From CAZBGL01 sp964491375 (GTDB taxonomy: Bacteria; Desulfobacterota; Deferrisomatia; Deferrisomatales; Deferrisomataceae): a stretch of 16,932 nt of DNA. Below the pieces are notes generated by a model, which searched no databases, had not been told where the DNA came from, and was given only the letters and a program-made list of their open reading frames with translations. The stretch spans positions 1-16,932 of the forward strand of contig CAZBGL010000089.1 in the NCBI GenBank assembly GCA_964491375.1, given 5' to 3'. Below, in pieces: positions 8,803 to 15,614 of the stretch. Made by a program: the position numbers and the translations under genes. Numbering within the stretch: the first letter of the stretch is position 1; each line of letters starts with the position of its first letter.

Positions 8803-9839
8803 GGGGAAACGGCTGCGGTCAGGAAGCGGTCCCCGGGCTCCACGGTGGCGCGGGCCTCCATGAGCACGGCGGCCGCGGCCTTGTCCTCCACCCTCACCAC
8901 CACGGCCCGCGCGATGGGCCGCGACAGGTCCACCGCGCCCTGGGCGTCCCGCTCCCCCTCCTCCACGGGCACTTCCAGGACGACCCCGGGCTCCAATCCG
9001 TGGAGGAAGCCGCGGTCCACAAAGATCACATCCTCCGTGCCGAACACGCTCCGGTCGGGCTGGCCCCGGAGGATGACGCCCTCCACCCCGAGGGACGAGG
9101 TCTTCACCGGCACGGCCTCCACAGGGGGTCTGTAGGGCATGACGCCCGCTCCGTTCTGTATCGTGTCGTACGATTCCACAACGCGGGCCACGGCCCGTCC
9201 CCCGCTCACCTCCCGGATCACCAGATGCCCCAGCACCCGCACGTAGTAACCGGCCGGCTGACCCGTCACGGGGTGGACGACGGGCTCCCCGTCGTGGAAC
9301 GCCGTGACCCGTTCTCCCGGAGCAAGAGAGGTCCCGGCCGCGAGCTCGATCTCCACGTCCTCGCCCTGGGCGTAGGCGACCTTGGCCTGGGTCCGGTTTC
9401 GGACCGTACCGAGCCGTGGAATGGGATGGGAGGCCACGAAGTCCTCGCTCTGATGGCGGGCCAGGCGGAAAACGGGCCCGCCGGCCGCAGGCGGCCCCGC
9501 CCGCCGAGGGCCCCCGTCCTGGCCCGTTTCCCGCGCCCCCGCCGTCCCTCCCGGGGCGGGTCCCGCCGGCTCCAACCGCTCCAGGGGGAGGCGAAACAGC
9601 CGGGCCGAGGGCTCCGGTCGTCGGAGATAGATCGGGTCACCGGGGAAGATCCAGTGGGGGTTGCGGATGTGGGGGTTCAGGGCCCACAGTTCCGGCCACG
9701 TGGCCGGGTCGTTCCAGAACCGGCCCGAAAGGTCCCACAACGTGTCCCCCCGTTGGACCCGATACTCCTGCCCTCTGGCCGGGAGACCCGCGGCGAGGAC
9801 GATCACCGCCACGGCCGCTACCTGTCGCAAAGAGCACAC
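8799..9839 (-). CDS. Exported LysM-domain protein
   Basis: The 346-residue product begins with a signal peptide (hydrophobic VAAVAVIVLAAGLPARG, probable signal peptidase I cleavage after ARG at 21-23). A LysM domain follows (about 25-73), with YRVQRGDTLWDLSGRF and WPELWALNPHIRNPHWIFPGDPIYL. LysM modules bind N-acetylglucosamine-containing glycans such as peptidoglycan. A Pro/Gly-rich linker (about 75-125) leads to a C-terminal region of some 220 residues, mostly beta-type, that I do not recognise beyond its resemblance to deltaproteobacterial LysM proteins. The GTG start (9837-9839) is supported by AAGGAGG six bases upstream. It lies 21 bases after the ybgF-like gene, suggesting a shared transcript and envelope role. 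The end of the gene carries the ffh -35 element. Confidence 0.85.
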   Translation of the reverse strand: MCSLRQVAAVAVIVLAAGLPARGQEYRVQRGDTLWDLSGRFWNDPATWPELWALNPHIRNPHWIFPGDPIYLRRPEPSARLFRLPLERLEPAGPAPGGTAGARETGQDGGPRRAGPPAAGGPVFRLARHQSEDFVASHPIPRLGTVRNRTQAKVAYAQGEDVEIELAAGTSLAPGERVTAFHDGEPVVHPVTGQPAGYYVRVLGHLVIREVSGGRAVARVVESYDTIQNGAGVMPYRPPVEAVPVKTSSLGVEGVILRGQPDRSVFGTEDVIFVDRGFLHGLEPGVVLEVPVEEGERDAQGAVDLSRPIARAVVVRVEDKAAAAVLMEARATVEPGDRFLTAAVSP

Positions 9840-9860
9840 GGCGCACCTCCTTGCGGTGGG

Positions 9861-10556
9861 CTACTCGGTGCCCAGCAGCTCCCGGGCCCGGGACGCCGCC
9901 TCCGAGCCGGGATACACCGCCACCACCCGGCTCCAGAAGGCCCGGGCGTTTTTCGCGTTCCCCAACCGCTGATAGGCCAGTCCGATCTTGAGCAGCGCGT
10001 CCGGGGCCTTCGGCTGGTCCGGGTAGCGGTCCACCACCTTCTGGAACTCCACGATGGCCTGCTCGTACTCCCCCTGGGAGTAAAAGGCCTCCCCGATCCA
10101 GTACTGGGCGTTGTCGGCGTACTCGTGATCCGGGTAGCGCTGGAGGAACTCCTCGAAATCCAAGATGGCCTGGGCGTAGCTCCCGTTCCGGTACGCATTG
10201 AAGGCCCGCCGGTACAGGTCCGCCGCGGCCGTATCGGCCGGCTCCGCCGCCGCGGGGGGAGACAACGGTTTCTCGGGGGGAGCGAGTTCCACCACCTTCA
10301 CCCGCGGTTCCGGGGGAGCCGGCGGACGCTCCTCCTCCGCCCTGCGCCATCCCCGGACCACCTCCTCCTGGGCGTACAGCCGCTCCCGCAGGGCGACCAA
10401 CTCCCGGCTCATTTCATCGAACCGCCGCTCAAGCCGGGCCTGCGCCCGCTCCAACTCCGCCACCCGGGGTTCCCACGGGGCGGGCTTGGGGGCCTGGGGG
10501 GTGGCGCACCCCACCCACGCTCCAGCCAACACCAACAGGATTCCTCGCCGGAACAT
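9861..10556 (-). CDS. YbgF/CpoB-like tetratricopeptide lipoprotein
   Basis: The 231-residue product starts with a lipoprotein-type signal: a hydrophobic stretch ending in W-V-G-C17. Trp at the -3 position of this lipobox is unusual. A coiled-coil region rich in Glu, Arg and Leu (about 30-70) follows, then a Pro-rich linker (about 75-105). The rest is TPR repeats (about 112-225) of the YbgF type, such as AFNAYRNGSYAQAILDFEEF, YWIGEAFYSQGEYEQAI and LKIGLAYQRLGNAKNA. In E. coli, YbgF/CpoB is periplasmic and links the Tol-Pal system to peptidoglycan synthesis. No tolA, tolB or pal gene is visible here, so the assignment rests on domain order. ATG 10554-10556 is chosen because GGAGG lies about six bases upstream; an in-frame ATG 12 bases earlier has none. 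Confidence 0.82.
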   Translation of the reverse strand: MFRRGILLVLAGAWVGCATPQAPKPAPWEPRVAELERAQARLERRFDEMSRELVALRERLYAQEEVVRGWRRAEEERPPAPPEPRVKVVELAPPEKPLSPPAAAEPADTAAADLYRRAFNAYRNGSYAQAILDFEEFLQRYPDHEYADNAQYWIGEAFYSQGEYEQAIVEFQKVVDRYPDQPKAPDALLKIGLAYQRLGNAKNARAFWSRVVAVYPGSEAASRARELLGTE

Positions 10557-10596
10557 CGCGCCCTCCATGGTTTACCGTGGCGCCAGACGCGGCCCC

Positions 10597-10624
10597 ACGA
10601 TACCATCCGGCCCGCGCGAGTCAA
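10597..10624 (-). promoter_or_regulatory. Possible promoter of the ybgF-like/LysM unit
   Basis: On the minus strand TTGACT (10624-10619) is followed after 16 bases by TATCGT (10602-10597), five of six and four of six matches to the sigma70 hexamers. It sits 40 bases upstream of the ATG of the YbgF-like gene in the divergent region. No comparably good pair was found for the plus-strand gene at 10704. Confidence 0.45.
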
Positions 10625-10703
10625 CCCCCGGGCGCGACACCGCTCCCTCCCCGATCGGCCTGGGACGGCCAGAAGTTTATTGCGGCCCCGCGGAGGAGAA
10701 CGG

Positions 10704-11534
10704 ATGAGGAGACGTCCACCACACTGGAGCCCCCCGGGCCCGGTTCCGCCGGGTGACCGGGGCGAGCCGAATCTGCGGCCCCGCACGGACGAGACCCTGG
10801 ACTGCCTCTCGGGACACTGGAAGATCTTCCAACTCCGGCGGGGACACCGCTACTCCACGGACGACCTGCTCACCGCTTGGTACGCCAGCCGGGCCTTCGT
10901 GGACCGGGGGAGCACGCCGGGGCGGATCCTAGACCTGGGATGCGGCACGGCCTCGGTGGGCCTGATGCTGTTGTGGCGTTTTCCCGGAGCGTACCTGGTG
11001 GGGGTGGAGGCCCAAGCCGTGAGCGCCGATCTGGCTCGCCGGAGCCTCCGGTACAACGGGGTGGACGAGCGGGCGGAGATCCGGCACGGGGACTTCCGGG
11101 ACCCGAACGTGTTTCGGCCCGGCGAGCGGTTCGATCTGGTGACCGCCACCCCGCCCTATCTGGCGCCCGGGGAAGGACGGCGCAGCCCGGCCCCCCAAAA
11201 GGGGCCCTGCCGGTTCGAGGACCGAGGAGGGATCCGCGAGTACCTGAAGGTTGCGGCCACGTGTCTGGAGCCGGGGGGCACGGCCGTGTGGGTCCACGCC
11301 ACCCGTCATCGGGATCGGAACGTGGAGGCCGCAAGGGCCGCGGGGTTCGGGGAGGTCGCCGTCCGGCCCGTCGTGTTCCGGGAGGGGAAGCCCAGCCTGA
11401 TCAGCCTGTTCCGCGCCGTGCTGGACGGCCGCCCGTGCGTGGTTGACGAGGCAGCGCTCATGGTGCGTGGTGGGGATGGGAACTGGTCGGGGGCGTTCCG
11501 CCGGGTGCGGCTGGAGATGGGTTTCCCGGCGTAG
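10704..11534 (+). CDS. TrmN6-like class I SAM methyltransferase (tRNA1(Val) A37 N6-methyltransferase family)
   Basis: The 276-residue product has the TrmN6/YfiC arrangement. The family entry segment LRRGHRYSTDDLLTAWYAS (residues 44-62) is followed by SAM motif I ILDLGCGTASVGLML (75-89), acidic motif II LVGVEAQ (98-104), GDF (129-131) and the catalytic motif position ATPPYLAPGEGR (148-159). The last part is the Rossmann C-terminal strands with LEPGGTAVWV (188-197). Family enzymes methylate N6 of adenine in RNA, tRNA1(Val) A37 in E. coli. The usual Asn-Pro-Pro-Tyr is Thr-Pro-Pro-Tyr here (149-152), so activity or substrate may differ. An N-terminal Pro/Arg-rich extension of about 30 residues precedes the domain. 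ATG 10704-10706 is chosen for GAGGAG five bases upstream. The gene converges on the small gene at 11543. Confidence 0.8.
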   Translation: MRRRPPHWSPPGPVPPGDRGEPNLRPRTDETLDCLSGHWKIFQLRRGHRYSTDDLLTAWYASRAFVDRGSTPGRILDLGCGTASVGLMLLWRFPGAYLVGVEAQAVSADLARRSLRYNGVDERAEIRHGDFRDPNVFRPGERFDLVTATPPYLAPGEGRRSPAPQKGPCRFEDRGGIREYLKVAATCLEPGGTAVWVHATRHRDRNVEAARAAGFGEVAVRPVVFREGKPSLISLFRAVLDGRPCVVDEAALMVRGGDGNWSGAFRRVRLEMGFPA

Positions 11535-11542
11535 GAGGGGAG

Positions 11543-11719
11543 TCAGGCGGCCTTTCGCCGGGACAGGGCCTTCACCTCCCGCCACAGTCGCCGTTTCACG
11601 TCCGGGTTGAACCCCAGCCGGTCCGCCCACGCATCGAACGCCAGACGCTTCTCCACCGGGGTGAGCCGGTAGTCCCGAAGGAACTTCTCGGCGAAATAGA
11701 GCACGCGGTCCTGGGTCAT
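11543..11719 (-). CDS. Small basic protein of unknown function (58 residues)
   Basis: I do not recognise a family. The product is short, strongly charged and probably all-helical, with FAEKFLRDYRLTPVEKRLAF (residues 9-28), DAWADRLGFNPDVKRRLWRE (29-48) and a Lys/Arg tail SRRKAA. There is no signal peptide, membrane segment or cysteine. The frame is open to 11770, but ATG 11717-11719 is chosen because AGGTGG-like GGAGG lies six bases upstream. A plausible promoter sits about 40 bases before it. The gene ends eight bases from the converging methyltransferase gene. Good translation and promoter signals, plus residue usage typical of a real protein, argue that it is genuine. A small nucleic-acid-binding or regulatory protein is possible but unproven. 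Confidence 0.65.
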   Translation of the reverse strand: MTQDRVLYFAEKFLRDYRLTPVEKRLAFDAWADRLGFNPDVKRRLWREVKALSRRKAA

Positions 11720-11757
11720 GGCGCACCTCCATTCGTGATTGCGTCCACAAACACTAT

Positions 11758-11786
11758 AAAATAGACCCAAACGGTATCAGAGTCAA
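11758..11786 (-). promoter_or_regulatory. Likely promoter of the 58-residue protein gene
   Basis: On the minus strand TTGACT (11786-11781) and TATTTT (11763-11758) are 17 bases apart. A second -10-like TATAGT lies immediately downstream (11758-11753). This is a local AT-rich patch in otherwise very GC-rich DNA. The inverted repeat ACGGT (11771-11775) / ACCGT (11787-11791) flanks the -35 hexamer and could be an operator half-site pair. Confidence 0.55.
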
Positions 11787-11886
11787 ACCGTCAAGATTAG
11801 CGGGGCTCCGACACATTTCGCCCAGAGACCGGCCCCATGGCGGCACCCCGACGGCGATTTCTCGTGACGATGGGCACATCGCGTGC

Positions 11887-11914
11887 TTGACAGCCAGGGC
11901 ACGGATGTTACAAA
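11887..11914 (+). promoter_or_regulatory. Likely promoter of the seven-cysteine protein/pseudouridine synthase pair
   Basis: A perfect TTGACA (11887-11892) is followed after 16 bases by TACAAA (11909-11914), preceded by TGT, which fits an extended -10 element. Transcription would begin near 11921, giving a leader of about 50 bases before the ATG at 11970. It is divergent from the promoter of the small basic protein, roughly 100 bases away. Confidence 0.6.
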
Positions 11915-11969
11915 CACGGTCGCCCTCGGTAATGGAGAGACGCCCCGGCTCTTTCCTGGCGGAGATCCC

Positions 11970-12350
11970 ATGCGCTCTGTGGACGAACGGATCGAACGGG
12001 CGGTGTGCGCCGGCCGGTGCCGCTACTTCAAGCCGTGGAAGGAACCCGGCCGGTGCGGCGCGTTCCGTTGGCTCCGGTCCCGGGCGTCGGCCGGTTCGGT
12101 GGACGTGGAGACCGTGGAGCGCCTCGTCTGGGGCCGTGCCTTCTCGGCCCTCCGGCACGACACGGTCCTGCTGAGGGCCGTGTGCATCCATTGCGTGCAC
12201 TACCGCCTCCGGTGCCCGTATCGGTCGTCCCGATCCGGATCCGAGCCCTGCGGCGGAGTGGCCGTACTGGACCTCCTGATCGAGAGGGGCGACCTGGATG
12301 CCCAGGCCCTGTTCGAAACCGAGTGGTCGGACGAGGGGAATCCAGGATGA
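11970..12350 (+). CDS. Seven-cysteine protein of unknown function, coupled to pseudouridine synthase
   Basis: I do not recognise a family. The 126-residue product has seven cysteines in two groups: C13-x3-C17-x11-C29 near the N-terminus, and C72-x2-C75-x6-C82-x11-C94. The CIHCVHYRLRCPY segment is histidine-rich. The pattern suggests a zinc or iron-sulfur site rather than secretion, as there is no signal peptide. The central part (44-70) and the C-terminal tail (97-120) look helical. ATG 11970-11972 is chosen because GGAG lies five bases upstream. The frame is open further upstream, but that part would cross the predicted promoter. The stop overlaps the next start as ATGA, so it is probably translated together with the pseudouridine synthase, and a link to RNA modification is a reasonable guess. 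Confidence 0.72.
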   Translation: MRSVDERIERAVCAGRCRYFKPWKEPGRCGAFRWLRSRASAGSVDVETVERLVWGRAFSALRHDTVLLRAVCIHCVHYRLRCPYRSSRSGSEPCGGVAVLDLLIERGDLDAQALFETEWSDEGNPG

Positions 12351-13486
12351 GCCCCCAGGTCCCGGAGCAGACGGAAGGTCACGGCGAAGAGGAGGTCGTC
12401 CGGGAACCCACGTTCATGAAGGTGGGTCCCGCGTGGGAAGGCTGGACCCTGATCCAGGCGGTCCGGCGCGCCTTCCCTGAAATGGACCCCCGCGCCGTGC
12501 TCCGCAAGACGCGAACCGGAGAGATCCTTCTCAACGGCCGGCGCTGCCGGCCGGAGCACGTACTGCACACCGGGGACGTGATCCGCGTGGAGCGGCTGCG
12601 CCCCGCCCCGTCCCGGCGGGTCGTGCCCTCGAGACGGGCCGAATCCGTGGAGACCCCTGCCGGGTCTTTCTGGATCGTGTGGGAGGATCCCCATCTGCTC
12701 GTGGTCTCCAAGCCCCCCCGGTGCGCGAGCCATCCCGCGCTGGGCCACGCCGGCAACACCCTGATCGAGCGGATCCACGCCTATCTCGGGGTGAAGCCGG
12801 AGGACCCGTTTCGGCCCGCCCTGGCCAACCGCCTGGACGTGGACACCTCGGGCATCGTGCTGGTGGCCAAGACGCGGCCGGCCCAGCGCCGCCTGGGACG
12901 CAACCTCCAGAGGGGACGGGTCCGGAAGAGGTATCTGGTCCTGGTGGGAGGGTGGCCCGATCCGCCGAAGGGGGAGATCCGGATTCCCCTGGTGCGCCGG
13001 CCCGACTCGCGAGACCGGCAGAGGCTTCCCCCCGGCCATCCGGGGCTTCGTGGCGTGCTCCAGTCCGCCCTGACCCGCTACCGGACCGTGGCGAGGTTCC
13101 GGCACCCCCTTCGGGCGGCCCTCCTCGGGGTGGAACTGGTGACGGGCCGCACCCACCAGATCCGGCGGCACCTTTCGGCGGTGGGGCATCCGGTGGCCGG
13201 CGACCGCCGCTACGGGGACCCGGGGTTCAACCGCGACCTCGCGGACGCGAGCGGCCTGGACCGGCTCTTCCTCCACGCATACCGGGTGGGGCTCCGGCAC
13301 CCCGCGAGCGGCGAGGAACTGGATCTGGTGGCCCCCCTGCCCGGGGATCTGGTTCGGGTCCTCCGGGCGTTTGGTGCGGCGGACGTTACGGACGAATCGG
13401 CACTGCGCCGGTGCACGGCGGCCGAACCGGAAGGGCACGGGGGAAAGCCGTTTGGCGACCCGGGAGGGCCGGGCAACGGGACGTGA
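12347..13486 (+). CDS. RluA/RluD-family pseudouridine synthase
   Basis: The 379-residue enzyme isomerises uridine in RNA; whether it acts on rRNA or tRNA cannot be told here. An S4 RNA-binding domain (about 30-85, EGWTLIQAVRRAFPEMDPRA and ILLNGRRCRPEHVLHTGDVI) precedes the catalytic domain. The latter has the start LLVVSKPP (117-124), motif II RLDVDTSGIVLVAK with catalytic Asp164, TGRTHQIRRHLSAVGHPVAGDRRYG (266-290) and RLFLHAYRVGLRHP (306-319). The residue before RLD is Asn161 where many homologues have His. A tail of about 35 residues after 343 is Gly/Pro-rich and not part of the usual domain. The ATG at 12347-12349 overlaps the upstream stop and has a GAGGGG element about eight bases away. 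Family membership is firm, subfamily is not. Confidence 0.92.
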   Translation: MSPQVPEQTEGHGEEEVVREPTFMKVGPAWEGWTLIQAVRRAFPEMDPRAVLRKTRTGEILLNGRRCRPEHVLHTGDVIRVERLRPAPSRRVVPSRRAESVETPAGSFWIVWEDPHLLVVSKPPRCASHPALGHAGNTLIERIHAYLGVKPEDPFRPALANRLDVDTSGIVLVAKTRPAQRRLGRNLQRGRVRKRYLVLVGGWPDPPKGEIRIPLVRRPDSRDRQRLPPGHPGLRGVLQSALTRYRTVARFRHPLRAALLGVELVTGRTHQIRRHLSAVGHPVAGDRRYGDPGFNRDLADASGLDRLFLHAYRVGLRHPASGEELDLVAPLPGDLVRVLRAFGAADVTDESALRRCTAAEPEGHGGKPFGDPGGPGNGT

Positions 13487-13647
13487 TCGTGCCGAGCCCC
13501 CCGTAGCTGCGCTGGTTCCGGGGAGGCCGGACCGACCCCGTCGGCCCCGTTGCTCTGGCTGCCTGCACTCCGGCATCGGGCCCCGGGAGGCCCCTTCCGG
13601 GCGCGACATGGCCCGCAGGCCCAACAGCCTTTTTCGGAGGAGAGGCG

Positions 13648-15237
13648 ATGGAGACCTACCGCGTGCTCGTCACCTGCGCCCTGGGCAAGGCCGCCCTGGA
13701 TCGCTTCGCCGCCCATGCCGGGTTCTCGGTCCGCGTAGAGGACATCCGGGACCCGGAGGTCCTCGCCCGGGCGGTACCCGGCTTCCACGCCGTGGTGGTG
13801 CGGTCCAACGTGCGTGTGACCCGTGAGGTGCTGGAGGCCGGAACCGATCTGCGGGTCGTGGGCCGGGCCGGGATCGGTGTGGACAACATCGACGTGGATG
13901 CGGCCACGCGACTGGGCATCGCCGTGGTCAATGCGCCCGGGGGCAACGTCGTGACCACGGCCGAGCACACGCTGGCCCTGCTGCTCAGCCTGGCCCGCCG
14001 GATTCCCCAGGCGTGCACGAGCCTCCGGGAGGGCCGGTGGGAGAAGAAGCGCTTCGTGGGCAGGGAGCTCAGGGGAAAGACCCTGGGCATCATCGGGGTG
14101 GGCCGGGTGGGATCGGTGGTGGCCGAACTGGCCCGGGGGCTCCGGATGAAGGTCATCGGGTACGACCCGTACCTTTCGGAGGAACGGGCGTCCCAACTGG
14201 GCATCGAACGGGTGGACCTGGACGAGCTCCTCGCGCGAGCGGACGTGATCACGGTGCACACCCCCCTGACCGCCGAGACCCGCGGGCTCCTGGGGCGCGA
14301 GGCGTTCGCACGGGCGAAGCCCGGGGTGCTCCTGATCAACTGCGCCCGGGGCGGCATCGTGGACGAGGACGCCCTGGAAGAGGCGCTGGAATCGGGCCGG
14401 GTGGGGGGCGCTGCCCTGGATGTGTTCCCGGAGGAACCCCCGCCACCCAGGCCCCTGTATCGGAGGGACGACGTGGTGGTCACCCCGCACCTGGGCGCCA
14501 GCACGGTGGAGGCCCAGGAAAGCGTGGCCGTGGAGGTGGCCGACAACGTGATCGCCTTCCTCACACGGGGGGTGGCCCCCAACGTCCTGAACGCTCCCAG
14601 CGTGCCCCCCGAGGCGCTCGAACGCCTGGGGCCTCATCTGGACCTGGCCGAACGGCTGGGGCGCTTCCTGGGACAGGTGCTGGAAGGCCCCGTGGACACG
14701 GTGGAGGTGGGCCTGCGGGGAGAGACCGCGGCCCGGGGGGCGGAGCTTCTTTCGGCCTCGGCGCTCCGGGGCCTCTTGGAACCCATCCTCACGACCCGCG
14801 TGAACCTGGTCAACGCCGCAGCGGTGGCCCGGGACCGGGGCATCCGGGTCACCACGGCCACGAGCACCGAGGCCGGGGACTTCGCCGACCTCGTGACGGT
14901 CACCGTGGGGGGCGGGGGCAGGTCCCTCCGGGTCGAGGGGGCCCTGTTCGGGAAGCGGGAACCCCGGATCGTACGGTTCAACGAGTTTCGCCTGGACGCC
15001 CTTCCCGAAGGGACCCTGCTGGTCATCTACAACCGGGACGTCCCGGGCGTGATCGGAAATATCGGAACGTGCCTGGGACGGCACGGGATCAACATCTCGG
15101 GCATGTACAACGGCCGGGGCGAACCCGGCGGTACGGCCATCACCCTTGTGAACATCGACGGAACCGCTCCCGCCGGGGTCCTGGAAGACCTGGCGGGCCT
15201 GCCCAACATCCTGAGCGTGCGGCAGGTGTTCCTCTAG
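13648..15237 (+). CDS. serA: D-3-phosphoglycerate dehydrogenase, long form with ACT domain
   Basis: The enzyme oxidises 3-phosphoglycerate to 3-phosphohydroxypyruvate with NAD+, the first step of serine synthesis. The 529-residue product has the long architecture. The substrate domain (1-100) includes VGRAGIGVDNID (71-82). The NAD domain has GIIGVGRVG (147-155) with acidic D173 in GYDPY. Catalytic residues are Arg234 in NCARGG, Glu262/263 in DVFPEEP and His281 in TPHLGAST. An intervening ASB-type domain (about 317-450) and a C-terminal ACT domain (about 457-529, VIYNRDVPGVIGNIG) follow, the latter usually a serine sensor. ATG 13648-13650 is supported by GGAGGAG upstream. The 161 bases before it contain GC-rich hairpins but no promoter I can defend. 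The stop shares a CTAG with pilZ. Confidence 0.96.
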   Translation: METYRVLVTCALGKAALDRFAAHAGFSVRVEDIRDPEVLARAVPGFHAVVVRSNVRVTREVLEAGTDLRVVGRAGIGVDNIDVDAATRLGIAVVNAPGGNVVTTAEHTLALLLSLARRIPQACTSLREGRWEKKRFVGRELRGKTLGIIGVGRVGSVVAELARGLRMKVIGYDPYLSEERASQLGIERVDLDELLARADVITVHTPLTAETRGLLGREAFARAKPGVLLINCARGGIVDEDALEEALESGRVGGAALDVFPEEPPPPRPLYRRDDVVVTPHLGASTVEAQESVAVEVADNVIAFLTRGVAPNVLNAPSVPPEALERLGPHLDLAERLGRFLGQVLEGPVDTVEVGLRGETAARGAELLSASALRGLLEPILTTRVNLVNAAAVARDRGIRVTTATSTEAGDFADLVTVTVGGGGRSLRVEGALFGKREPRIVRFNEFRLDALPEGTLLVIYNRDVPGVIGNIGTCLGRHGINISGMYNGRGEPGGTAITLVNIDGTAPAGVLEDLAGLPNILSVRQVFL

Positions 15238-15614
15238 GGAGCGGGTTCCGGCCGGCTGCCCACCCGCTCCACCCACTCCCCGATGCGCCGTGCGTCCTCT
15301 TCGGGAAGGTCCAGGAACTGAAGACCGAAACCCGGGGGATAGGGGGAGCCGGGGCGGAAGGGCCGGGTCCACACCACGCGGGCACGGCACGCGAACACCC
15401 GGTCCAGCCCGGGCAGCTCGAACCGGATCGCAACCTCCTCGCCGGGGCTCCGGAGCCGCGGGGTGCTGATGAACATGCCCCCACGACTCACATTTGTGGC
15501 GTAGCCGAAAAACACCTCCATCCCGGCGATGCACCGGGCCTGCCGGACCACCACCGGGCTGCGCGGGTGGGCTCGGCGTTCGGGCCGCTGGGACTCGGTC
15601 GGGGGCGGTGTCAC
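15234..15614 (-). CDS. PilZ-domain protein (predicted c-di-GMP receptor)
   Basis: The 126-residue product is essentially one PilZ domain. It has the basic motif RRAHPR (residues 13-18, the RxxxR element) and NVSRGGMF (41-48, the [D/N]xSxxG element), which together bind cyclic di-GMP in family members. A beta-barrel with FELPGLDRVFACRARVVW and FGLQFLDLPEE follows. It has no signal peptide or extra output domain, so it probably acts by binding a partner. GTG 15612-15614 is chosen because it overlaps the cheR stop as GTGA and has GGGAGG upstream. Coupling to cheR suggests a role in chemotaxis, motility or a chemosensory output. The gene ends on serA, sharing the CTAG stop. Confidence 0.87.
   Translation of the reverse strand: MTPPPTESQRPERRAHPRSPVVVRQARCIAGMEVFFGYATNVSRGGMFISTPRLRSPGEEVAIRFELPGLDRVFACRARVVWTRPFRPGSPYPPGFGLQFLDLPEEDARRIGEWVERVGSRPEPAP

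Noticed and set aside
8631..10703. Plus-strand open frame spanning the antisense of LysM/ybgF-like genes and running into the TrmN6-like gene
   Set aside because: Only the part from ATG 10704 has a ribosome binding site and recognisable motifs; the upstream part is a repetitive Gly/Pro/His/Arg shadow.
12347..13486. Asn161 in place of His before the RLD catalytic motif of the pseudouridine synthase, considered as a sign of inactivity
   Set aside because: The catalytic Asp164 and all other motifs are intact, and this residue varies in the family, so loss of function is not implied.
13617..13634. Short hairpin AGGC-CCAACA-GCCT followed by five T just before the serA ribosome binding site, considered as an attenuator
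   Set aside because: The stem is only four base pairs, and no alternative antiterminator or leader peptide with serine codons could be made out.
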